A stretch of 52,607 bases of DNA, from NCBI GenBank assembly GCA_013288645.1, contig JABDBL010000016.1:1-52607 (forward strand), read 5' to 3'. Position numbers and translations under genes: made by a program. Below, piece by piece: positions 46,311 to 52,607 of the stretch (position 1 is its first letter; each line of letters starts with the position of its first letter). The DNA comes from Candidatus Melainabacteria bacterium. Lineage in GTDB: Bacteria; Cyanobacteriota; Vampirovibrionia; Obscuribacterales; Obscuribacteraceae. The notes beneath the pieces are model-generated. The model was not told the origin of the DNA. It did not search any database and was given only the letters and a program-made list of their open reading frames with translations.

Positions 46311-46694
46311 TTATCTCGTGCTGCCACCAAGAGCATGAAGAACACCATTTATGAGTTGCCAGCGATATTTGGTATCAATCGCCTTGCCCAAAGGACCTTT
46401 AACCAACAAACTTTTATCTACAGTTGTAACCAGCTCACAGCGAGCATAACAGTCCTTAGGCAAGCCGCCTGTTTCGCGCGGCAAAAATATATGCAGCTTC
46501 GGATAAGGCTCATCAATTGATGTACTTGTAGGAATTGCAATTACACTGTCTAAATATTTATTCTGCGAATTAGTTGAAACGATCACAACAGGTCTTGGTT
46601 GATGCGGATCTTTTGGCTGATTAGGAATACGCGCAATCCAAACTTCACCATTTTGTGGAATTGCTATGGTCTTTTGAATCTTAGTAGAACTCAT
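46311..46694 (-). CDS. MazF/PemK-type mRNA interferase toxin
   Basis: 127 residues from the ATG at 46694, which makes a 4-base ATGA overlap with the antitoxin stop; a TTG at 46700 is possible. Family features are the N-terminal strand GEVWIARIPN, RPVVIVSTNSQN, VIAIPTSTS, and LPKDCYARCELVTTVDKSLL. Such toxins cleave single-stranded RNA at short motifs. It is the second gene of a toxin-antitoxin pair. Confidence 0.85.
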   Translation of the reverse strand: MSSTKIQKTIAIPQNGEVWIARIPNQPKDPHQPRPVVIVSTNSQNKYLDSVIAIPTSTSIDEPYPKLHIFLPRETGGLPKDCYARCELVTTVDKSLLVKGPLGKAIDTKYRWQLINGVLHALGGSTR

Positions 46695-46951
46695 TCCCAA
46701 GTACGTCTAGCCGACTCAGTTGCAATAGTTAACCAGCCCCTAGAGTCAGCATTCAACTTTGCTGCATTTCTTCTAAAGTAAAGCTCGTCTTCGTGTTCTT
46801 GCATCTGCTGTTTCCATAGAAGCAAAGCTTCTTCAACCACTGCGCTGCGATTAAGATTATCTTTTTTATGATCAGCTACATAAGTATCCACCAGGTCAAC
46901 TAAATCGGAACTGACTGACACAGTAACCTTGCGAGATTTGACAGCCACCAT
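46691..46951 (-). CDS. Ribbon-helix-helix antitoxin of the MazEF-type pair
   Basis: 86 residues. The N-terminal half (RKVTVSVSSDLVDLVDTYV then NRSAVVEEALLLW) fits a ribbon-helix-helix DNA-binding domain. The C-terminal half is charged, ends ESARRTWE and would bind the toxin. GGAG lies 8 bases upstream of the ATG, and the promoter is immediately upstream. It is expected to neutralise MazF and repress its own promoter. Confidence 0.8.
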   Translation of the reverse strand: MVAVKSRKVTVSVSSDLVDLVDTYVADHKKDNLNRSAVVEEALLLWKQQMQEHEDELYFRRNAAKLNADSRGWLTIATESARRTWE

Positions 46952-46985
46952 ACATTACGCTCCTTGGTCATACCATTTATAAGAC

Positions 46986-47014
46986 ATTATGCCATACCGA
47001 TACTTTCTTGACAA
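46986..47014 (-). promoter_or_regulatory. Putative promoter of the toxin-antitoxin operon
   Basis: On the minus strand, TTGTCA (47014-47009), 17 bases, then CATAAT (46991-46986). The start would be near 46979, 28 bases before the antitoxin ATG. GGTATG occurs twice in the spacer and just downstream, a possible antitoxin operator. Confidence 0.55.
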
Positions 47015-47197
47015 GTTAATTTGTCTTGCTAAGCCATATGGCTCATCTCGCGGCATTATACGTTTTCCAACTCATACCAGCTGGTGAGCGGCTTTTCAGA
47101 CACCCGGGGAGAGTGTTTATTATCACTGCCAGCCGACATTTATTCGTGACAAATTACTCCTAAACTAGCTCCAGAAGCCATTTTTCGGGCAATTAAC

Positions 47198-47227
47198 TTG
47201 ACAACCACCCCCAGCTATATTTAGACT
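47198..47227 (+). promoter_or_regulatory. Putative promoter of the secreted TPR gene
   Basis: A perfect TTGACA at 47198-47203, an 18-base spacer, then TAGACT (4 of 6) at 47222-47227. The predicted start is about 55 bases before the ATG at 47290. Confidence 0.5.
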
Positions 47228-47289
47228 TTAAAGTGAGAACTATCCGTTAAATATGGCTTGTACGCCTAGTCTTACTAACAAGTAGCCTT

Positions 47290-48348
47290 ATGTCAAACAG
47301 ATTGAACAGATTTCTAGTACTAATATTCGCAGCGCTATGTACATTTAACCTTCCAGTCTCAGCGCTAGATAATTCAATATGTTCAATTATGGCTAAAAAT
47401 CAAAAGATACCAGAAGATGGACTTGGCTCATTTAAAACCAGAAAGAATTTTTGTGGATCCAATCAAAAATCCCATAATTCTTATCTGCATATCTATCCTG
47501 ATGGTCTGCTTAACATAACAAGCGACTCTCATCCTCTAGTCTTATCGGATGAAGAAATAAATGCACTGTCTATAAAAAATAGAGATGATTTAGAATCAGC
47601 TCAATTGACTGCCTTGTCCTACGAATCAATGGCCGAATACGAAGCAGCCGAAAAGCTATATCAACGAATGCTAAGCGCAGTAGCCAAGCCATCATCAGAC
47701 AATGAGACCATTCGTTATGATTTGATGATCAACCTTTCGCGAGTAAAATTGTGGGAGGCTGCTGATCATTATGAATACGATAATGAACATAACAAATCCG
47801 CTCTAATGTACCGTCAAATTCTTCTCACTATTTCTTCAAATCAGAATATCGAATTAGAAACCAAACTTAAATTTGTGTCTACTATCATGCACAGACTGAG
47901 CAGGGCGGCTTACGGGAAACATACTAAGAGAGCATATTATCAAGCACAACAACTCCATAATTTATATACGAAACAATTGGCTTGTCTGCAAATGGCTGCA
48001 GACCTTGACAGGGCCGCTTGGCGATTAGAACATTCAGGTTTGTATGATAGGGCAGAAAAGATATACAAACAATCATTAGCCATCAAAGAGAAGAGCTTAG
48101 GTAAAGACAATCAAAATACTCTGACGGCACGCGCCGATTTAGCCCGTTTATACGCAGATGAGCAGCGCTACGCAGAAGCAATCAATATTTATGAGCAAAC
48201 TCTAGCTTTATATAAAAAGATTGCCAACCCAGGACAACCATATATAGCTCTATTAGAAAATTACGGGGACATGCTCAATCATATAAATCAAACTAGCAAA
48301 GCCGATGAAATATACAATGAGGCTAGAATTACTTATTCCAAGCTATAG
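47290..48348 (+). CDS. Secreted TPR-repeat protein
   Basis: 352 residues. Residues 1-25 form a signal peptide ending SALD. The middle is poorly conserved, with two Cys in the first third. The last 130 residues contain kinesin-light-chain-like TPRs (SGLYDRAEKIYKQSLAIKEK, NTLTARADLARLYADEQRYA, EAINIYEQTLALYKKIA). It is probably a protein-binding scaffold outside the membrane. It is convergent with tuf across a shared terminator. No specific function is assignable. Confidence 0.85.
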   Translation: MSNRLNRFLVLIFAALCTFNLPVSALDNSICSIMAKNQKIPEDGLGSFKTRKNFCGSNQKSHNSYLHIYPDGLLNITSDSHPLVLSDEEINALSIKNRDDLESAQLTALSYESMAEYEAAEKLYQRMLSAVAKPSSDNETIRYDLMINLSRVKLWEAADHYEYDNEHNKSALMYRQILLTISSNQNIELETKLKFVSTIMHRLSRAAYGKHTKRAYYQAQQLHNLYTKQLACLQMAADLDRAAWRLEHSGLYDRAEKIYKQSLAIKEKSLGKDNQNTLTARADLARLYADEQRYAEAINIYEQTLALYKKIANPGQPYIALLENYGDMLNHINQTSKADEIYNEARITYSKL

Positions 48349-48430
48349 AACCCGATCTATTTCACTCCTCTCGACCAGTTTCCGCTAATTGGACTTCCCT
48401 GCTATACCGCCTCCCTCTTAGGATATGAAA

Positions 48431-48462
48431 AGGCAGGCAGCTAGGGATCTAGCTGCCTGCCT
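48431..48462. terminator. Bidirectional intrinsic terminator between the TPR gene and tuf
   Basis: A perfect 14-bp stem (AGGCAGGCAGCTAG / CTAGCTGCCTGCCT) with a GGAT loop. The minus strand then reads TTTTC and the plus strand AATATTTTCT, so it can stop transcription from both convergent genes. It lies 36 bases beyond the tuf stop. Confidence 0.85.
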
Positions 48463-48498
48463 AATATTTTCTATTCGTGCAATTGATTGGAGAAGGTT

Positions 48499-49683
48499 TT
48501 ACTCAGTAATCTTTGAGACTACACCAGCACCCACTGTACGTCCGCCTTCGCGGATAGCAAAACGCATTCCTTCTTCAACGGCTACTGGCTGAATGAGCTC
48601 AACGTCCATATGAACATTGTCACCAGGCATAACCATTTCTACACCGGTTGGCAATACGATACTGCCCGTTACGTCGGTTGTACGAATGTAGAATTGTGGT
48701 CTGTAGCCAGGGAAAAACGGGGTATGACGTCCACCTTCTTCTTTGCTCAGTACATACACTTCAGCTTTGAATTTTGTGTGTGGCTTAATCGAACCTGGTT
48801 TAGCAATAACTTGACCACGTTCGATTTGAGTTTTATCAATACCGCGGACAAGAATACCGACGTTATCACCAGCAATGCCAGTGTCCATCGTTTTTTGATA
48901 CATCTCAACACCTGTTACAGTTGTTTTGCGTGTGTCTTGCAAGCCAATGATTTCTACTTCATCACCAACTTTTATTTGACCCCGCTCAATTCTGCCAGTG
49001 GCGACTGTGCCACGACCGGTGATACTGAAAACATCTTCCACAGCAAGCAAGAATGGCTTTTCTATTTCTCTAACTGGTGTGGGAATAAAATCATCAACTG
49101 CTTTCATTAGCTCAAGAACTTTCTTTTCGTTTTCAGCTTCGCCTTCAAGAGCCTTCAAAGCAGAACCTCTAATAAATGGGATTTTGTCTCCCGGAAATTG
49201 ATATTTGGTGAGCAATTCGCGTGCTTCCAATTCAACTAAGTCAAGAAGCTCGGGATCATCAACCATGTCACACTTATTTAGAAATACAACAATGTGTGGC
49301 ACACCTACCTGACGAGCAAGAAGGATGTGTTCTCTTGTTTGAGGCATAGGACCATCAGTTGCTGAAATTACTAATATGCCACCATCCATCTGGGCAGCAC
49401 CAGTAATCATGTTTTTAATATAGTCAGCGTGTCCTGGACAGTCTACGTGACTATAGTGACGAGCATCAGTTTCATATTCAACGTGCGCTGTATTAATGGT
49501 AATACCACGTGCTTTTTCTTCTGGAGCCGCGTCGATTTCATCATATTTTTTGGCCTTTGCTTTACCAGACTTTGCCAAAACGCTAGTAATGGCAGCCGTC
49601 AAAGTTGTCTTACCGTGATCAACGTGCCCAATTGTTCCGACGTTTACATTCGGTTTAGTTCTTTCGTACTTCTGGCGTGCCAT
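48499..49683 (-). CDS. tuf: Elongation factor Tu
   Basis: 394 residues. P-loop [14 protein letters not shown], switch-[35 protein letters not shown], and domain 2/3 signatures ([38 protein letters not shown]) are intact. It delivers aminoacyl-tRNA to the ribosome. GGAGAG lies about 10 bases before the ATG. It stands downstream of three tRNA genes, as in the classic tRNA-tufB arrangement, and probably shares their promoter. Confidence 0.99.
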   Translation of the reverse strand: MARQKYERTKPNVNVGTIGHVDHGKTTLTAAITSVLAKSGKAKAKKYDEIDAAPEEKARGITINTAHVEYETDARHYSHVDCPGHADYIKNMITGAAQMDGGILVISATDGPMPQTREHILLARQVGVPHIVVFLNKCDMVDDPELLDLVELEARELLTKYQFPGDKIPFIRGSALKALEGEAENEKKVLELMKAVDDFIPTPVREIEKPFLLAVEDVFSITGRGTVATGRIERGQIKVGDEVEIIGLQDTRKTTVTGVEMYQKTMDTGIAGDNVGILVRGIDKTQIERGQVIAKPGSIKPHTKFKAEVYVLSKEEGGRHTPFFPGYRPQFYIRTTDVTGSIVLPTGVEMVMPGDNVHMDVELIQPVAVEEGMRFAIREGGRTVGAGVVSKITE

Positions 49684-49774
49684 GCTCTTTTACTCTCCTT
49701 AATGTCCTGTTGTGAACTCGTACTTATATATATGTACTTATTAAATTACCATGCCTTGAAAATTTTGCTTAGGA

Positions 49775-49849
49775 TGGAGCCCATGACGAGAATCGAACTC
49801 GTGACCTCCCCCTTACCAAGGGGGTGCTCTACCGCTAAGCTACATGGGC
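49775..49849 (-). tRNA. tRNA-Thr (anticodon GGT)
   Basis: Cloverleaf read on the minus strand: acceptor GCCCATG/CATGGGC, D arm GTAGAGC-type, anticodon arm CCCCC-TTGGTAA-GGGGG (anticodon GGT), T arm with GTTCGATTC. The discriminator T is followed by an encoded CCA. It is 91 bases upstream of tuf. Confidence 0.97.
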
Positions 49850-50025
49850 ACGACTGCATATTATTGCGTAGTCAAACCCATTTATTGAGACCTCCCACTA
49901 TTTTTCTTCATTTACCTTAAATTTGTAAAGCAAAAAATGTCATTTGCTCGATTCCCAACTGTTTATTTTAAGAATCTGTTTACTTTATCTCATGACTGCC
50001 ATGCATATAGCTTCACAGAGAAAAT

Positions 50026-50108
50026 TGGGCAGAACTGGATTCGAACCAGTGTAGGCTTGCGCCAACGAGTTTACAGCCCGTCTCCTTTAGCCACTCGGAC
50101 ATCTGCCC
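50026..50108 (-). tRNA. tRNA-Tyr (anticodon GTA)
   Basis: Acceptor GGGCAGA/TCTGCCC, anticodon loop CTGTAAA (GTA), a long variable arm typical of tRNA-Tyr, and T loop GTTCGAATCC. The discriminator A follows; no CCA is encoded. It lies 3 bases after the next tRNA-Thr. Confidence 0.97.
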
Positions 50109-50111
50109 CCA

Positions 50112-50183
50112 AGCCGGTGATGGGATTTGAACCCGCGACCTACGGTTTACAAAACCGTTGCTCTACCACTGAGCTACACCGGC
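50112..50183 (-). tRNA. tRNA-Thr (anticodon TGT)
   Basis: Acceptor GCCGGTG/CACCGGC, anticodon stem ACGGT/ACCGT with loop TTTGTAA (TGT), and T arm GTTCAAATCC. No CCA is encoded. It is first in the Thr-Tyr-Thr-tuf series. Confidence 0.97.
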
Positions 50184-50244
50184 ATTGCGAGTTTAGATTC
50201 TATTGAATTCTATACCTATCTGTGTAGCCCGAAGCAGTAATTCA

Positions 50245-51072
50245 TTATTTTTCTTCACACAGATTTTGCCGAACATATTCATAAAAAACTATACCGGCAG
50301 CAACTGCTGCGTTTAAGGATTCAGAATTGGTGGACATTGGAATACGTAATAGAAAATCACAACGCTCGGCAACCAGTCTACTTAAACCTTTGCCTTCGCC
50401 TCCGACTACTATCGCCAAAGGCAAGCGCAAGTCATGGGCAAAAAAATTCTCCTTACCTTCGGCATCTAAACCAGCAATCCAAAAGCCAAATTTTTTCAAT
50501 TCTTCAATTGCACTGACAATATTTTTTACTTTCACTATGGGCAAATAAGCCATAGCTCCGGCACTCGCCTTTGCTACAGTCCCCGTAGTGCCGGCCGAAC
50601 GACGATGAGACATTATTAGCCCTTTTGCCCCAGATGCTTGAGCAACTCTCATAAGAGCTCCCAAATTGTGCGGGTCTTGAATACCATCAGCGATAGCTAC
50701 AAGCATGTTCGGAATGTTCTTTTCCCTATTTATTGAATCGGATAAAGAATTTAGAAATTCCGACAGGCTCAAAGTTTTAGCCTGACTTAAACGAGCCACT
50801 ATTCCTTGATGCCTGGCTTGCATACCTGCTAATTTATCTAATTGTGGTTTTTCGCAAACAATTATAGGAACTGATTGTTCACGCGCTAATTGCTTGATTT
50901 TTTCAATACGTCTATCAAATTGCAACCCTTGAGCTAAAAAGATTTTGTCTAATTGTCCAGGACTGTGTGAAATTATGTCGCTTTGATTTACTTGTTCGAG
51001 AAAAGAGAGTATTACATTGCGCCCGAAAATAAATTCTTGCTCGCTTTGCTTATATTCGTGCTCGTCGCTCAT
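50245..51072 (-). CDS. rlmB: 23S rRNA 2'-O-methyltransferase RlmB (TrmH/SpoU family)
   Basis: 275 residues. An N-terminal L30e-like substrate-binding domain is followed by a SPOUT domain with the three family motifs: ADGIQDPHNLGALMRVA, VVGGEGKGL, and RIPMSTNSESLNAAVA. The family methylates Gm2251 of 23S rRNA (or Gm18 of tRNA for TrmH); the overall length and motifs favour RlmB. It is upstream of the tRNA genes on the same strand, 62 bp away. Confidence 0.88.
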   Translation of the reverse strand: MSDEHEYKQSEQEFIFGRNVILSFLEQVNQSDIISHSPGQLDKIFLAQGLQFDRRIEKIKQLAREQSVPIIVCEKPQLDKLAGMQARHQGIVARLSQAKTLSLSEFLNSLSDSINREKNIPNMLVAIADGIQDPHNLGALMRVAQASGAKGLIMSHRRSAGTTGTVAKASAGAMAYLPIVKVKNIVSAIEELKKFGFWIAGLDAEGKENFFAHDLRLPLAIVVGGEGKGLSRLVAERCDFLLRIPMSTNSESLNAAVAAGIVFYEYVRQNLCEEK

Positions 51073-51156
51073 TAAAACACCATAGACAAAACGGCTTAAT
51101 AGTGCTTATTTAGCTACAGAGTAGCTTCATATATCTTTGATAGGTGACTATTTTAA

Positions 51157-51357
51157 ATGATTTTCGACCTTGTATGTTTCGGCGGACCATTTCTTCTAGG
51201 CATTTGTCTGGCGGCGCACGCTGTTCGCGAAGGAGATTCTCGTTTTTGGATCGCTGCTTTTACTTATTTTGCTTATTGTGCTTTTTACTTAGCAGGCGGA
51301 AGAGAAGTAATACTTTATCTTCTATGTATGTTTTACGGAGCAAGATCTTTATTATAA
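51157..51357 (+). CDS. Small hydrophobic membrane protein
   Basis: 66 residues with two hydrophobic segments (about 3-20 and 31-62). AGGTGA lies 9 bases upstream of the ATG. No family was recognised. An overlapping frame (51144-51395) is a shadow. It is divergent from rlmB. The 220 bases after it carry no gene; a small stem (TTTACT-AGCTAG-AGTAAA) is visible near 51490. Confidence 0.45.
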   Translation: MIFDLVCFGGPFLLGICLAAHAVREGDSRFWIAAFTYFAYCAFYLAGGREVILYLLCMFYGARSLL

Positions 51358-51577
51358 GCCCGCGTGCTACCAAAATTCGGCATAGAAAGCTATGATGGTA
51401 ATCTCTTGATTTCTGTTAAACAAAATCTTGTCCTTACCAATATATATAATTAGCACTAAAGATGGTGTTGCGCAGAAAATGCCCATATGCTTTACTAGCT
51501 AGAGTAAAATGCGATTTCGCTGAGCTAATATTTCCAGAAATAAACTCAAATACAAGTAACCGGGATGGAGAAAAAAT

Positions 51578-51835
51578 ATGGCCGAATTAGATAATGACTT
51601 AGTAAGTACATTGAACAAAAAGATCGACGATCAGGCTCGATTTAGCCGCATTGTAATAGTGCTTTGTTGCTTAGCCGTCATAGGATGTATATCTTATGCT
51701 ATAAGTTCTTTAGTTTATGCAATGCCTGATCTAATGGTAGCAAAACTCATGAGCAACATGGAAGCTTTCCATTCAGAATGGAAAGCAATTGACAAAGTTC
51801 GGCCTGATAAGGAAGTAATTGGTAAGAAGAATTAA
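51578..51835 (+). CDS. Small single-pass membrane protein
   Basis: 85 residues: a hydrophilic N-terminus, one hydrophobic segment about 25-48 (IVIVLCCLAVIGCISYAISS) and a charged tail. GGAG is 7 bases upstream of the ATG, and a strong terminator follows 34 bases beyond the stop. No family was recognised. Confidence 0.65.
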   Translation: MAELDNDLVSTLNKKIDDQARFSRIVIVLCCLAVIGCISYAISSLVYAMPDLMVAKLMSNMEAFHSEWKAIDKVRPDKEVIGKKN

Positions 51836-51868
51836 TCGCTCAGTATAAACAAAATCAAGAAAGCTCAC

Positions 51869-51903
51869 ACGACAGGCCTTATTTTTTCAATAAGGCCTGT
51901 CGT
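51869..51903 (+). terminator. Intrinsic terminator downstream of the small membrane gene
   Basis: A 15-bp perfect stem (ACGACAGGCCTTATT / AATAAGGCCTGTCGT) with a TTTTC loop, followed by CTTTT on the plus strand. Its 3' arm and loop coincide with the last codons of the convergent coiled-coil gene (stop at 51879). Confidence 0.85.
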
Positions 51904-52607
51904 CTTTTAACTTCTGCTTCCACTTCCTGTGGCGAAATATTGTTGCTTTGCATGGGCACAGCGCAAATTTCGCGCCATTGTGTGCCTGCTAAAGCTTGCC
52001 TAACTATCACTTCAAAGACCTGCGCTCTTACACCGCTGCCATAGCTGCCCACGGCTGATACAAATGAAGCAGAGGCCTGAGTACTCGCTTGAGCATCGTT
52101 AGTTAGTTGACCAGGCACTGGCGCTTTGACAGGTATGTTATTATCAGCCAACCCCTCAGAGACACTGCTTGACGAACCAAATCGCGCACCGGTCCTAATG
52201 TCCACTCGCTGCCAGCCAGCAGCTTCAACCGATTCTTCCGCATTCTGCACAATTTGAGTCTCACCATTGTCAATACTGTTTGGCTCACCAGGAAAAAGCG
52301 AGGGCGAGCTAGTATTAAATAAACTATTGTTGGCATTACCAGTACTGACAAAATCGAAAAAACCCGATTGCGGGCTTTGCCCAGCAGGCTTAGTCACTTT
52401 ATCGGACATGCCTTCGTCCTGCTTTTTAGCTGCTTCTTCTTGCTGTTTTCTCACTATTTCTTCTTCTTGCTTTTTAGCTAATTGCCTTTGCATATCGGTC
52501 ATCATTTCTTTAGTCTTGTCTTTTAATTCTTCGATTTGCGCCTTTAATTGTTGATTTTCCGAATCTTTAGCGGACAATTCACTAATTTTTCTATTTAATT
52601 CTGTCTC
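51879..52607 (-). CDS. Coiled-coil protein, N-terminus outside window
   Basis: The frame is open from the window edge; the first possible internal start (TTG at 52577) follows in-frame codons (ETELNRKISE), so the gene very likely begins outside. The N-terminal visible part is a long charged coiled coil (QQLKAQIEELKDKTKEM, KKQEEEIVRKQQEEAAKKQ). A Ser/Asn/Gly-rich middle follows, then a small C-terminal region (RQALAGTQWREICAVPMQ) that may be a folded domain. The family is unknown. The C-terminal codons lie in a terminator hairpin. Confidence 0.65.
   Translation of the reverse strand, partial: ETELNRKISELSAKDSENQQLKAQIEELKDKTKEMMTDMQRQLAKKQEEEIVRKQQEEAAKKQDEGMSDKVTKPAGQSPQSGFFDFVSTGNANNSLFNTSSPSLFPGEPNSIDNGETQIVQNAEESVEAAGWQRVDIRTGARFGSSSSVSEGLADNNIPVKAPVPGQLTNDAQASTQASASFVSAVGSYGSGVRAQVFEVIVRQALAGTQWREICAVPMQSNNISPQEVEAEVKRRQALLKK

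Noticed and set aside
48610..49110. 166-residue plus-strand frame opposite tuf
   Set aside because: A shadow of the highly constrained EF-Tu gene.
49850..50025. Hidden tRNA-Gly between tRNA-Tyr and tRNA-Thr
   Set aside because: No T-arm GTTCRAATC block or acceptor pairing could be found on either strand.

Overview
The window looks like a chromosome segment of a free-living, A+T-leaning bacterium (about 40% G+C by eye). The best guess is a non-photosynthetic relative of cyanobacteria (Melainabacteria/Vampirovibrionia type), with moderate confidence. The pointers are an Rcp1-like response regulator beside a cyanobacterial-style PAS kinase, the rplQ-truA-rplM-rpsI order after the alpha operon, and several secreted or membrane TPR proteins. 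No marker gene settles the lineage.

Layout. 1-10.8 kb: a partial tsaC/sua5-type gene and miaB (tRNA modification), a secreted unknown, a phosphofructokinase with pyrophosphate-type residues, sucCD, a patatin-like lipase, a secreted beta-propeller protein, then dnaJ and grpE. 11-24.3 kb: a Fur-family regulator, three glycosyltransferases, thioredoxin reductase, a DUF255 thioredoxin-fold protein, a histidine kinase paired with a response regulator that carries LRV repeats, a five-copy 112-bp tandem array, and a TMTC-like membrane/TPR protein. 24.3-25 kb: two small membrane proteins. 25-44.7 kb: one long minus-strand run from rpsJ to rpsI, holding the complete S10, spc and alpha clusters with secY, adk, map, infA, rpmJ, rpoA, rplQ, truA, rplM and rpsI. 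A good promoter and a leader hairpin precede rpsJ. 45-48.4 kb: a D-amino-acid-oxidase-like gene, a MazEF-type toxin-antitoxin pair and a secreted TPR protein. 48.4-52.6 kb: tuf with upstream tRNA-Thr, tRNA-Tyr and tRNA-Thr genes, rlmB, two small membrane proteins and a truncated coiled-coil protein.

The most unusual feature is a family of G+C-rich interspersed repeats with units of about 106-113 bp. They occur as doublets, as the five-copy array and as single or partial copies. They fill many gaps between genes, including nine junctions inside the ribosomal-protein run. Five members carry the same small palindrome (GGCGTA...TACGCC). Nothing in the window would mobilise them. Other points of interest are the response regulator-LRV fusion, the 119-residue Lys/Ala/Glu-rich tail of L4, and the loss of tRNA-Gly from the classic Thr-Tyr-Gly-Thr-tuf arrangement.
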